Positions 43,671-53,300 of a stretch of 64,000 nucleotides of DNA are shown in pieces. Every line of letters starts with the position of its first letter. Positions within the stretch are counted from its first letter, which is position 1. Made by a program: the position numbers and the translations under genes. The DNA is from JAKACA01 sp050744865. GTDB lineage: Bacteria; Actinomycetota; Acidimicrobiia; Acidimicrobiales; Bog-793. The notes below the pieces were generated by a model that was given only the letters and a program-made list of their open reading frames with translations, ran no database searches and was not told the origin of the DNA. Location of the stretch: contig JBOGHW010000003.1 in NCBI GenBank assembly GCA_050744865.1, forward strand, positions 1 to 64,000, given 5' to 3'.

Positions 43671-44116
43671 GCATCTCCTCCGCCGCCGGTGAGGCAGACA
43701 GCCACAGCCTGGAGGACGAGCGGGCCAGCTGCGTCGAGGTCCGAGTGCCGGCGCGCCCCGAGATGTGGGGCTTGATGCGCATGGCCGTGAGCACGGTGGC
43801 CTCAGGGCTGGCCATGAGCGTCGAGAAGATCGAGGACCTTCGCATCGCCGTAGACGAGCTGTGCACCCTGTGCGCCATAGGGGCCGGAGCCGAGACGGAG
43901 CTGCGGTTGGTGATCCGTGTCGAAGCTGGCGCCATCGAGGCGTCCTGCACCGCTACAGGATTGGCTGGGAGTCCAGCGGCCGAACCCTCGGATCTCCCCG
44001 ATGGGTTCACACCGGCGGAGCTTTCCGAGCGCATCCTCGAGGCCCTCGTCGACGATTTCGGTCTCTCGCCGACCACCGGGGCTACGAGGCAGGGGTGGTT
44101 CCTGTCGCGGACCTAA
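43667..44116 (+). CDS. RsbW-like anti-sigma factor relative with degenerate ATP site, copy 2
   Basis: 149 residues from GTG 43667, matching the 148 of its paralog at 4557; a TTG at 43646 is possible. Shared segments are VPARPEMWGLMRMAVST, AVDELCTLCAIGAG and ALVDDFGLS. As in the paralog, the residue four after the N-box glutamate is Leu, not Asn, and the glycine boxes are absent, so it is probably not a kinase. It lies 8 bases before the sigma-factor gene, the place where a cognate anti-sigma factor is normally encoded. It may hold or protect the sigma factor without ATP. Confidence 0.65.
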   Translation: MSISSAAGEADSHSLEDERASCVEVRVPARPEMWGLMRMAVSTVASGLAMSVEKIEDLRIAVDELCTLCAIGAGAETELRLVIRVEAGAIEASCTATGLAGSPAAEPSDLPDGFTPAELSERILEALVDDFGLSPTTGATRQGWFLSRT

Positions 44117-44124
44117 GCCCGCAG

Positions 44125-44883
44125 ATGTCGGATTCTCCCAGCCCTGGTCCTGCACAGCCCGACCCGATACGTAGCGCGCTTCTCGCCTACCGCGAGACTG
44201 GCGACCCCGCCATCAGGGACAGCATCATCAGTCAGAACATGGGGCTGGTGCATCATCTGGCTCGGCGTTTCGTTCGGCAGGCCGACAGTCTCGACGACCT
44301 TGTCCAAGCCGGTGCGATTGGCCTGCTCAAGGCAGTCGAAGGATACGATGCTGAGCTTGGTTTCCGGTTCTCGGCGTATGCCGCAGCCACGATTATCGGC
44401 GAGCTCAAACGCTACCTCCGCGACAAGGGCTGGGCCGTACGACCGCCCCGCCGGCTGCAGGAGCTGTGCCTTGAGCTCGGGCACGCCGCCGCCAGCCTGA
44501 CGCAGACCCTCGGACGCTCTCCTACCGTGAGCGAGCTGGCACACGAGCTCGGTACGACGGAGGCCGACGTGCTCGAGGCGATGGAGGCCGGCCATGGGTA
44601 CAGCACCGCCTCCCTCGAGTCGTCGTCGGACGTGGGTACCAACCTGACGCCTCCGGCGCTCGCCGTGGAGGACGCCGGGCTGGCCACGAGCGAGACGCGC
44701 ATCATGCTTCGCCAAACCCTCTCCCTGCTCCCGGTGCGGGACCGCGCGATCATCGAGCTGAGATATTTCGAGGACCTGACGCAAGCAGAGATCGGCGAGC
44801 GGCTGGGGATCAGCCAGATGCAGGTCTCGCGCCAACTCGCCCGCACCCTCATACGATTGCGGCAGCTCATGAAACCCGACTAA
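44125..44883 (+). CDS. sigF: SigB/SigF/SigG-type alternative sigma factor
   Basis: 252 residues from ATG 44125. Region 2 is seen at GLVHHLARRF near 40, DSLDDLVQAGAIGLLKAV near 54 and FRFSAYAAATIIGELKRYLRD near 77-97; region 3 around RSPTVSELAHELG near 131; region 4 helix-turn-helix at DLTQAEIGERLGISQMQVSR near 217-236. The lack of region 1 and the SigF-type region 2 place it in the general-stress/sporulation group. Four GTTT-N16-GGGTA sites in the window are its likely targets, one of them its own operon promoter. The ATG has no strong ribosome binding site and follows the RsbW-like stop by 8 bases. Confidence 0.88.
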   Translation: MSDSPSPGPAQPDPIRSALLAYRETGDPAIRDSIISQNMGLVHHLARRFVRQADSLDDLVQAGAIGLLKAVEGYDAELGFRFSAYAAATIIGELKRYLRDKGWAVRPPRRLQELCLELGHAAASLTQTLGRSPTVSELAHELGTTEADVLEAMEAGHGYSTASLESSSDVGTNLTPPALAVEDAGLATSETRIMLRQTLSLLPVRDRAIIELRYFEDLTQAEIGERLGISQMQVSRQLARTLIRLRQLMKPD

Positions 44884-44921
44884 TCCACGGTCACCGGACG
44901 GCCAGCCCTGTGGAACCCATG

Positions 44922-44952
44922 ACGTCGCGTAACCAACACGTCGCGTAACCAA
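44922..44952. repeat. Two 15-bp direct repeats upstream of the MalY-type gene
   Basis: ACGTCGCGTAACCAA occurs at 44922-44936 and again at 44938-44952, a 16-bp period with one base between. They lie 65 bases before GTG 45018 and 39 bases after the sigma-factor stop. A repeat of this kind in a short intergenic gap suggests a regulator binding site with two subunits side by side, about one and a half helical turns apart. Each copy contains GTAACC, whose reverse is GGTTAC. Confidence 0.45.
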
Positions 44953-45017
44953 GACGACCCGCAATGCCGCGACGAGCCCGCAGGTCGCGACCCCAAAGGC
45001 CACTACGGTCGATCCTC

Positions 45018-46163
45018 GTGGACCCTATCCTCGGAAGCTGCAACATCGACGATCTGCGACGACGCCGGAGCGTCAAATGGACTGAGCACCCGCCTGACGT
45101 CCTGCCCTGTTTCGTCGCCGAGATGGACTTCGACATCTCGCCTCTCATCAAGGAGGCGGTCGTCGAGGCAGTGCAGGCAGGCGACTGCGGCTATCCGGGC
45201 ACGGTCGGCCCTGGCGACGCCTACGCCGAGTGGGCACAGAAGACCTTCGGCTGGGCACCACGGCCTGAGCACGTCTTCGCCATACCGGACGTGATGACCG
45301 GCATCGCAGAAGTGCTGCTTGCCAAGACGTCTGCAGGCGCCGGAATCGCCATCAACCCGCCCGTCTACCCACCCTTCTTCTTCAGGACCGAGTTCGTCGG
45401 ACGCCGAGTCGTCGAGGCGCCTCTCGCTCGCCAGGCCTCCGGGCGCTACGAGCTCGACCTCGCCGCACTGGACGCCGCACTGTCCAAGGACGGCGTCGAG
45501 GCCTACATCCTTTGCAGCCCGCACAACCCTGTGGGCCGGGTTTGGTCGCGCGAAGACCTGATGTCCGTGGCGGACATCTGCCAACGCCGCGACGTGCTGC
45601 TCGTCGTCGACGAGATCCACGCACCGCTGGCGCTCGGGCCCGAGCACGTCCCGTTCTCCTCCCTTGACCACGAGATGGCCGCCCGGGCCTTCACGTTCAC
45701 TTCGGCTTCGAAGGGATGGAACGTCCCTGGCCTGAAGTGCGCAGTAGCCGTCGTGGGTGCCGACGAATCCGCTCAGCTTCTTAACAGCCGCTGGGAAGCG
45801 CTCATACCCAGCCACCTTGGAGTGCTGGGGACGATCGCCGCCTTCAGCCAAGCCGGCAACTGGCTGGATACCGCCCGCAAGCAACTCGCGGCCAACGGCC
45901 GCTTGGTCGGCGAGCTGCTCTCGGGCCTGCTGCCGACCGTCGGGTATGTAGCACCCGAAGCAAGCTTCCTGGCGTGGCTCGACTGCCGGTCCCTGGGGCT
46001 CGGCGACGACCCTGCAGCAAGATTCCTCGAGGATGGGAGAGTGGCGTTGGCGTCAGGCCCTCGTTTCGGTGAGGCAGGCAACGGTTACGCGCGCCTCAAC
46101 ATCGGGACTTCGCCCGAGCTTCTGACCGACGCCGTGCAGCGGATGAGGAGCTCGATCGCCTAG
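45018..46163 (+). CDS. MalY/PatB-type PLP C-S lyase or aminotransferase
   Basis: 381 residues from GTG 45018 (18 more codons are open upstream but Arg-rich). The family's start VKWTEHPPDVLPCFVAEMDF near 20-39, YILCSPHNPVGRVW near 158 and the PLP lysine in SASKGWNVPGLKC near 229-241 are all present. MalY/PatB proteins cleave cystathionine or cysteine (C-S lyase) and can repress regulators; the exact substrate is not readable. It is convergent with the DedA gene and ends one base before it. Confidence 0.85.
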   Translation: MDPILGSCNIDDLRRRRSVKWTEHPPDVLPCFVAEMDFDISPLIKEAVVEAVQAGDCGYPGTVGPGDAYAEWAQKTFGWAPRPEHVFAIPDVMTGIAEVLLAKTSAGAGIAINPPVYPPFFFRTEFVGRRVVEAPLARQASGRYELDLAALDAALSKDGVEAYILCSPHNPVGRVWSREDLMSVADICQRRDVLLVVDEIHAPLALGPEHVPFSSLDHEMAARAFTFTSASKGWNVPGLKCAVAVVGADESAQLLNSRWEALIPSHLGVLGTIAAFSQAGNWLDTARKQLAANGRLVGELLSGLLPTVGYVAPEASFLAWLDCRSLGLGDDPAARFLEDGRVALASGPRFGEAGNGYARLNIGTSPELLTDAVQRMRSSIA

Positions 46164-46781
46164 TCACTCGAGGGGCCCGGGGTACGCCGCCTCGGCCTTG
46201 GCGGCCAGGTCTTCCATGCGACGCCGGGCGAAGACCACAGCTGCGACCAAGACCATCACGGCGACCCCGGCGAGTATCCACGTCAGCGTCCCGGATAGCC
46301 TCCGCAGGGTGCCGCCTGCCTCGTAGGCCACGAAGGTGTAAAAGGCGGCCCAGACGACCCCGCCAGTGGCGTTCGCGACAGCGAATCTCTCCCAGCGCAT
46401 GCGACTCGTCCCGGCGAGGAAGGCTGCGTAAGTGCGAAGAATAGACACGAACCTCCCGAAGAACACCACCAGCGGTCCGTAGGTGTCGAACAGGTAGCGG
46501 CTGATACGCAGCTTGCGGGCGTCAAAGTGCACCTTGGCGCCGTAACGGCGCAGCAGCCTGTAGCCGCCCAACCGCCCGATGCCGTAGCCGATGCCGCCGC
46601 CCGCCACAGCCGACAAGGCCGCGACTGCGAAGATGCCCCAAGGCGACAACCTGTGCGTGCTGCCGGCGTAGACGGCAGCAGCGATGACAGCAGTCTCCCC
46701 CGGCAGCGGTACCCCCAAGGCCTCGGACAGCACCAGGAGGGCAACCGCCCAGTAGCCGTAAGTGTCGACCAGGTGGTTCAT
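46164..46781 (-). CDS. DedA/VTT-family membrane protein
   Basis: 205 residues with about five membrane helices. The DedA signature is visible: LSEALGVPLPGET near 18-30 and the loop FFGRFVSILRTYAAFLAGTSRM near 107-128, given as landmarks, with the conserved RF...R.. residues. DedA proteins are thought to be lipid flippases/transporters needed for membrane homeostasis. The start codon overlaps the stop of the anchored protein upstream (ATGA), so the two are co-translated. Confidence 0.85.
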   Translation of the reverse strand: MNHLVDTYGYWAVALLVLSEALGVPLPGETAVIAAAVYAGSTHRLSPWGIFAVAALSAVAGGGIGYGIGRLGGYRLLRRYGAKVHFDARKLRISRYLFDTYGPLVVFFGRFVSILRTYAAFLAGTSRMRWERFAVANATGGVVWAAFYTFVAYEAGGTLRRLSGTLTWILAGVAVMVLVAAVVFARRRMEDLAAKAEAAYPGPLE

Positions 46782-47536
46782 ACCACGCGGCTGCCTCGCC
46801 GCAGGGCGCCGACGATCAAGAGCGCCACGCCGCCGACGATCACCACCACTAGCAGCGAAGTGTGTCTGGAATGCCCTGCGAGCGCCTCGTACTCGGCCTT
46901 GGCGAACGAGTCGAGCTGAGCGGCACTCGTCGTGCCGCCGTATGCGGTGAGACCGACGAGGGCGACTACCGATCCCCTCGTCACCAGCCCATATCGGTAC
47001 TGCACCGAAGTCGAGGACCCTCCGGCGGTGAAAGTGCCGTCGAGCACGCCGGAGGCAGCCGCGAGCCCGGGCACCGTGGAGCTAGCCGCGCCCGAGAAGC
47101 TGAAGGCGCCGGTGAACGTCGCCGTGTTGTCGAACTGCTGCTGTAGGTCGGAGACAGCAGCCTCGGCGTCGCTCGCGCTCACCTGCTGCTGGAGGCTGAC
47201 CGTGGCGGCCACTTGCGAGCCGCCGTCCCACCACAGCTCCCAGTAGGCCTGCTCGGTCTGAGCGTGGCTGATGAAGCTGTTCGTCGCCTGGCCCAGCACG
47301 ATGGTCGGGCGAACGGGAGCATCGTCCCTATCCACGACGCCTGGCAACCCACCGGGTTCGGGCAGCACTTCGGTCGGCTGCAGGCTGCCGGCGCCGGTCT
47401 CGACGAGGACCATGTCAGCAGCCGGCCTCGCCACAACCTGACCCGGCAGCCCGCCCGGCCCACGGGCCAACAGGAGGACAGTCACCCCGAGCCCGAGCAG
47501 CACCGCACCGAGCCCGAGAACCAGCTTCCACCTCAT
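46778..47536 (-). CDS. Secreted protein anchored at both ends, family unknown
   Basis: 252 residues from ATG 47536. A signal-anchor at about 5-24 is followed by an outer region of roughly 190 residues with TIVLGQATNSFISHAQTEQAYWELWWDGG as a conserved-looking part, many Ser/Ala/Gly, and a second membrane span at about 226-244 before a basic end. No domain was recognised. It is translationally coupled to the DedA gene, so a role in envelope lipid or protein handling is plausible but inferred. Confidence 0.6.
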   Translation of the reverse strand: MRWKLVLGLGAVLLGLGVTVLLLARGPGGLPGQVVARPAADMVLVETGAGSLQPTEVLPEPGGLPGVVDRDDAPVRPTIVLGQATNSFISHAQTEQAYWELWWDGGSQVAATVSLQQQVSASDAEAAVSDLQQQFDNTATFTGAFSFSGAASSTVPGLAAASGVLDGTFTAGGSSTSVQYRYGLVTRGSVVALVGLTAYGGTTSAAQLDSFAKAEYEALAGHSRHTSLLVVVIVGGVALLIVGALRRGSRVV

Positions 47537-47658
47537 GGCGCCCAGTAGATCAGAACGGCCGCCCCAAAGCCGGTGGCCCGCCACTACCAAGGGCGGCAGT
47601 CTCTGGCAGCCCTGTGCACAAAGGGCACTCGATCGCCGGCAAAGTATTGTCTACCTGC

Positions 47659-48291
47659 ATGACGCTGAAAGTAGTCGGGGCAGGAGTAGGCCGGACAGGT
47701 ACGCATTCACTCAAGCTCGCCTTGGAGACCTTGCTGGGTGGTCCCTGCTACCACATGGTCGAGCTCTTTCCGCGGCCTGGACACGTGCCCATGTGGCATG
47801 AGGCAGTGCTGGGCGGCGAGCCCGACTGGCACGGCCTCTTCGACGGCTTCGAGGCAGCCGTCGACTGGCCGACGGCTGCCGCCTGGCGCCAGATCGCGGC
47901 AGCCTTTCCCGACTCGGTGGTGTTGCTCTCCACCCGGTCAAGCGGCGACGCCTGGTGGCTCAGCTACTCGAGAACCATCCTCGCCTCGATGGAACAAGGC
48001 CAGGGGCCAGACAACGAAGCCTGGCACGCGATGGCGACCGACATGCTGAAGAGCTTCGCGACAGATCCCTCCGACAAAGACAGTTGCATCGCCGCCTACG
48101 AGGCACACAACGCACTCGTACGGGCGACAGTCCCTCCCGGACGGCTCATCGACTGGTCGCCGTCCGACGGCTGGGATCCGATATGCCGCGGGCTCGGCTT
48201 GCCCGTGCCTGAGATGGAGTTCCCCCATACGAACACCGCAGACGAGTTCCGCGCCATGAGCGGGCTTGACGCCGCTGCCTCTCCGTCCTAG
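47659..48291 (+). CDS. Sulfotransferase-family protein
   Basis: 210 residues from ATG 47659. The N-terminal VVGAGVGRTGTHSLKLAL near 5-22 is the PAPS 5'-phosphate loop of the short sulfotransferase family (Sulfotransfer_4), and VVLLSTRSSGDAWWLSYSRT near 90-109 matches the 3'-phosphate binding region, with the Arg and Ser residues in place. Such proteins are frequent in actinobacteria and their acceptors are unknown. TATTGT lies 9 bases before the ATG and could be a -10, implying a very short leader. Convergent with recD. Confidence 0.78.
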   Translation: MTLKVVGAGVGRTGTHSLKLALETLLGGPCYHMVELFPRPGHVPMWHEAVLGGEPDWHGLFDGFEAAVDWPTAAAWRQIAAAFPDSVVLLSTRSSGDAWWLSYSRTILASMEQGQGPDNEAWHAMATDMLKSFATDPSDKDSCIAAYEAHNALVRATVPPGRLIDWSPSDGWDPICRGLGLPVPEMEFPHTNTADEFRAMSGLDAAASPS

Positions 48292-48344
48292 CAGCCGTGC
48301 CGAGCCGTTGATGGCCTGCATGCTCGACTGGCGGCTGCCCGCCG

Positions 48345-50312
48345 TCAGCCGTCCCCCGGCATCGGCCACAGCCGTGCTGCCAGGCCGGAGGCCCGAGCCA
48401 CCCGCCGGTTGACTGCTGCCCGTAAGGACTCCTCCGAGCCGACCAGGATGACCCGCTGCCTGGCTCTCGTGAGAGCGGTGTAGAGCAACTCCCGCGTGAG
48501 GATACGGGAGACTGGCTCCGGCAGCAGCAGTGCCACCTCCTCGAACTCCGACCCCTGGGCCTTGTGGACAGTCATCACCCAAGCCGTGTCGGCTCGCCCG
48601 AGGCGGGACGGGCTGACGAGGGCCAGGGTGCCTTCCCTGTGAAAGGCGACGCCGGCGGTCCGGTCCGGCTTGCTCACGACGACCCCGGCGTCCCCGTTGT
48701 AGAGGCGCAGCCCGTAGTCGTTCGCCGTCAGGACGACAGGCCGGCCGATGTACCAGCTGTCAGCAGCCGAGAAACCTCCTCCGGCTTCCGACATCCACGC
48801 CTCGACTACGGGGTTCCATGCGGCCACGCCGGCGGGGCCGCGCCGGTGGGCGCACAGCAGCCTGAAACGGCCAAGCCTGTCGAGAGCCCCCGCCGCCTCC
48901 CCGGCGAGGGCAGCCGCGAAAACTTCCTGCCCAGCCGCCACCGCTGCCTCCCGGAGAGGTTCGGCAGCGGCGGACGCCGCCGGTGCTGCCTCGGCTTCGA
49001 CCCACCGGATCGCCGGGTCGCCGGACCGCAGCACATTGACGACCTCGTCGGCGTCCCCCGCCTTGACGGCGCCGGCGAGCGCCGCCAAGGCGCCACGGAA
49101 CCTGTGGTTGGCTTGCAGGATCACGACTCCGTCGCCGAGCGGGCACTGCCCCGCAGGCGCCACGGGAGGTTCGCGGCCGGTGACGGCTCCGATCGCCTTG
49201 CGCGCGGCGGGGCGCATTCGCAAACCTTCGCCCGCCGGGCCGACGATGTCGGCTAGCACGGCACCGGCTTCCACAGATGCCAATTGCTCGGGATCGCCGA
49301 CCAAGAGCAGCCGCGCCTCGGGACGCACGGCCTCGAGGAGGCGGGCCATAAGCGACAGCGCCACCATCGACGTCTCGTCGACCACGATCACGTCGTGGGG
49401 CAAGCGGTTGCCACGGTCGTGCCTGAAGCGGCTGGAGCTCCCCGGGTGAGGAGCAAGGAGGCGGTGGATCGTCGTCGCCCGCACGGTCCGCAAGTGCTCC
49501 TTTGTTCCGCCCGAGATTTGCATCGACTCGGCCTCTGCCCGTACCGCTTCTTCCATCCGGTTGGCAGCCTTGCCGGTCGGAGCCGCCAGCCCGATGAGCG
49601 GATGTGGCATGCCGGAGGCTTCGGACTGCTCGACGAGGAGGGCGATGAGGCGGGCAACCGTGGTGGTCTTGCCGGTTCCCGGTCCCCCTGCCACCACAGC
49701 CAACCTCCCGAGCGCCGCGGCGGCGGCGGCCCAACGCTGGGCCTGCGACCGCTCCCCCGGGAAGAGCCGCCCGAGTCCTTCGCTGAGAAGAGACAGGTCG
49801 ACGACGGGCCGAGTGGCCACCGAGCGCGCCGACAGGTCCGACGCCACGGCGCGCTCGTCCTGCCAGTACCTGTCCAGGTACAAGGCCTCCCCGACGAGGC
49901 GCAGCGGGCGGGTCGTCGGGTCGTCCTCGCCGACTGCCACAAGGGGGCTGCCGGCCAAGCGCCCGATCCATTCCTCGGTGACAGGCCAAGGCAGACTGGT
50001 CACGTCGACCTCGTCGGCGATGTCGGCCGCTGCCGTTGCCGCGATGTTGGCGAGGTCAACACGCACATGGCCGACACGCGGGGCTCTCACCGCAAAGGCT
50101 GTCGCCAGGGCGACACTCTCGTCTTCGTCCCCTCCGAGACGACCGAGGCGGGTGGCTACGTGGAGGTCGGCGGCAACCAGGACGCCGGCCTGGTTGAAGG
50201 CTCGCAGGAGCGAGCCGGCGGGCAGGCTCACCATGAGGGAGGCGTCTGCGGTGTCGAGCCCGGCAAAGGGGCTCTCGTCGGGTCCGGCCACTGCCGGAGC
50301 AAACGTGGTCAT
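48345..50312 (-). CDS. recD: Exodeoxyribonuclease V alpha subunit, RecD helicase
   Basis: 655 residues from ATG 50312, which overlaps the recB stop (ATGA). SF1B helicase motifs: Walker A GGPGTGKTTT near 211-220, the APTGKAANRM motif near 246, DETSM near 311, VGDPEQLASVEAG near 338, and near the C-terminus MTVHKAQGSEF near 575 and YTALTRARQ near 612. In the RecBCD complex it is the 5'-3' motor. The frame extends 65 codons upstream into recB but that part is a shadow. Confidence 0.92.
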   Translation of the reverse strand: MTTFAPAVAGPDESPFAGLDTADASLMVSLPAGSLLRAFNQAGVLVAADLHVATRLGRLGGDEDESVALATAFAVRAPRVGHVRVDLANIAATAAADIADEVDVTSLPWPVTEEWIGRLAGSPLVAVGEDDPTTRPLRLVGEALYLDRYWQDERAVASDLSARSVATRPVVDLSLLSEGLGRLFPGERSQAQRWAAAAAALGRLAVVAGGPGTGKTTTVARLIALLVEQSEASGMPHPLIGLAAPTGKAANRMEEAVRAEAESMQISGGTKEHLRTVRATTIHRLLAPHPGSSSRFRHDRGNRLPHDVIVVDETSMVALSLMARLLEAVRPEARLLLVGDPEQLASVEAGAVLADIVGPAGEGLRMRPAARKAIGAVTGREPPVAPAGQCPLGDGVVILQANHRFRGALAALAGAVKAGDADEVVNVLRSGDPAIRWVEAEAAPAASAAAEPLREAAVAAGQEVFAAALAGEAAGALDRLGRFRLLCAHRRGPAGVAAWNPVVEAWMSEAGGGFSAADSWYIGRPVVLTANDYGLRLYNGDAGVVVSKPDRTAGVAFHREGTLALVSPSRLGRADTAWVMTVHKAQGSEFEEVALLLPEPVSRILTRELLYTALTRARQRVILVGSEESLRAAVNRRVARASGLAARLWPMPGDG

Positions 50313-53300
50313 CTCCGGGCCTCGCCCGCCGAACCTGCATCCAGCAGGTCCGACAGATCCGTTACAAGACGCGGTGGAGTGGCCCAGCTGAACACACCGC
50401 AAGGTTGGTCTTCCACGAGCGGCGTGTCGGGACCAACCATGCCACGGAGGAACATGTACAGCGCCCCGCCGAGGTTCTTGGCGGCGTCGTAACCGGGCAG
50501 TCGCCACCGCAGGTAGCGGTGCAGGGCGACCATGTAAAGGACGGCCTGCAACGGGTAGTGGACGTGCTGCATCTCGGCTTCGAGCGCCTCGGGCCTGTAG
50601 TCCCAGGCGCTCAAGCTGCCGTCCCCGGTGCCGAGCCTGTTCGTCTTGTAGTCCACGACGAAATAGCGATCGTCGGCACCGCGCCGAGCGCTTCCTGCCG
50701 GGCCCCCCGGCAAGCGGAGCACCAGGTCGATGCTCCCGGTCAGGTATCCCTTCACTTCGGCGGCGAGCGACGCTTCGGCCATGAGCCGCCCATAGCCGCC
50801 AAGCGGCTCGTCCGGGGCGACGTGCCGGACGAACAGTTCGGAGATCCTCGCCACCTCGATTGAACCTGTCGACCGCTCACCCCCGGCCACTGGTAGTTCG
50901 AACCCGAGCTCGTCGAGCCTGTCGGCTCTGGTCACGTCACGGAGGCAGACGCTTCCGGCAAGCGGGCCAAGTGGTGTCGAGATGGCCGCCGCCAGACCTG
51001 TCGCGAGTGCCTCGTGGCTGCCGATGCTCGCCGGGCTGTAGAGGTGGCTACCGCCAATGGCCACCGCAAGGTCCGACTCGAGGTTGCTGGCGGCAAAGTC
51101 GGCTTCGCTCAGGATCTGGTGCACGAAAGTGCCCACCTCGGTTCCGCCGGGTGTGCCGGCAAGCAACGACGGCGTCCCCTTCAGAACCGCCTCCAAGGCC
51201 GCCTCTACCTGACTGGACGCAGCCATTACGCGCCGCTCCTCGACCGGCTCGTCGCCGACGCCGGGGCTCTCCGGCTCGCTGTCGATCTGCGCGCCGTGCG
51301 CGGCGTGTGCGGCGTGTGCGGCGGCGGTGATGCTGCTGTACGAGGATCGGCGCCACACCAGGTCGAGGCGCCGGTCGAAGACGGCCGCAGAAAGCGAAGC
51401 GGTCGAAGTACCGCCATTGCCCTGCCAGCGATCGCGCCTTGCAGGCGGGCACCGCTCGACGGTCATCAGGCCTCCGGTGGGCCCGGCGATCGCCTGCAAA
51501 GCTGCCTGGACGTCGCCGTCCTTGGGAGCAAAGGATCCGCTCCGAGACACGTTGCCCGCTTTGTCGCGGGCGAACAGCAGGCGACCGAGGGGCGAGTGCT
51601 CGCACCCGGAGACGCGGGCCCACCAGACCACGGCCTGGTGCTTGGCACGAGTAAGGGCCACGTAGAGGAGGCGGATGTCCTCGCCTCTCTCCTCGTCGGT
51701 CTCCAGGCGGGCATGCTCGGAGTACTCGCTGCCCTGCTCGCCACCGACGTCGAGCTTGCGTACGCCGCCATCTTGTGGATCGTGGAACAGCACTGGGCGG
51801 CCCCTGCTGGGCGGGGCGCCCTGGGCGTCCCACAGGAACGGGCAGTACACGATCGGGAATTCGAGGCCCTTGGCTCGGTGCACCGTGAGAACCTGGACGG
51901 CGTCGGCGTCGGAGTCCAGGCGGCGGCTGCGCTCCTCGGCTTCGTCGGCACCGGCGCCGCTGTCGTCGATCCGCCGATGCAGCCAAGCAGTTAGAGCATG
52001 AAGCCCGATCTGGTGTCCAGAGCCCTCCACGTGCAGTAGCTGGGCGATGTGGCTGAGGTCCGTCAGCTGCCGCTCACCGCGGTTGCCACCCAGCAGCCTG
52101 CCTGGCATCTCCTGTGATCCGACGACCGCGCGGAACAGCGCCGCCACGCCGTGGAGGTGTAGCACCTCGGCCCAGCGGTGAAGATTGGCATGCACGTCCT
52201 CCCACTCGGAGTCGTTGGCGTCTGCAAGCTTCTCGGCCGGCCAACCGAGCCACGGACCGATCGCCACAGCTGCCGCCCGGGACGTCGAGGCCGGCTGCTC
52301 CAGGCCCTCGAGCAGGTACAGCCAGTGGCGCGCAGCCGCAGTCGCGAAGACGTTCTCGGTGCCGGCGACGACCGCCGGCACGCCCCTTGCCCGAAGGGCC
52401 TCGTGGATGGTGGACGCCTGGCGATTGGTCCTCACCAGGACGGCGACGTGCCCAGGGAGCACCGGTCGACGGGCGGCCACCTCACCGTCGTCGCGATAGT
52501 CGACCAGCTGCGCACCGGAGCTGAGCAGATCGATCACGTCGCTGGCGAGATCCTGGGCGACAAAGGCCGTGGCGGCGCCCTTGGTGATCGTCCTCTTCTG
52601 CGGGGCAACCGGAAGGTGGTGGTCGCTGCCGTGCAGCACCCGGACACGCAAGGAGCCGGCAGCGGCGCCGATCAGCCCGGGCTTGGCATGCGCCGGCGTC
52701 GCCTCCACCTGACGGTACGGGATGTCGGCGTGCCCGAGCTTGAGCGGGTCGAGGAAGGCGTCGTAGGCGCTGAGCAAAGCGGCGTCGCTGCGCCAGTTCT
52801 CGGTCAGCGTGAAGCGGTGGTCAGCTCTGCCTGCGGCCGCCAGGTACGTGTAGACGTCGGCTCCGCGGAATGCGTAGATCGCCTGCTTGGGGTCACCTAT
52901 CAGCACAAGTGTCGTGTCGCCGGTGCCAAAAGCCTTCTCGAACGACTCCCATTGCACCGCGTCTGTGTCCTGGAACTCGTCGACGAGCACGATGCTGTAC
53001 CTGGACCGCAGGCGGTTGCAGGCCGCCGGGCCGCGGGTCGGATCCAGCAGTGTCTGTCGGAGCCGGATCAACAAGTCGTCGTATGTGAGCAGGTTCGAGT
53101 CCCCGAGGCGACGCTCGACCTCGGTGCGTACCGCTTCGCCGAAGCGGCGGCGGCGACCAGGTGTGGTGTCGCCGGGCGGCGGCACGAGCGGAGCGTCGCG
53201 GTGGCCGACGACTTGGCCGGCGATGACCCCGCCGTCGCGGCGAGTGAACGCCGGCACGCCCCAGCCTATGGAGCGACGCACGAACAGGTCGTCGACGACT

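Noticed and set aside
43765..44124. Sigma-factor frame extended upstream over the RsbW-like gene
   Set aside because: The extension is out of frame with the RsbW-like protein, has Arg/His-rich shadow composition, and the sigma family begins near ATG 44125.
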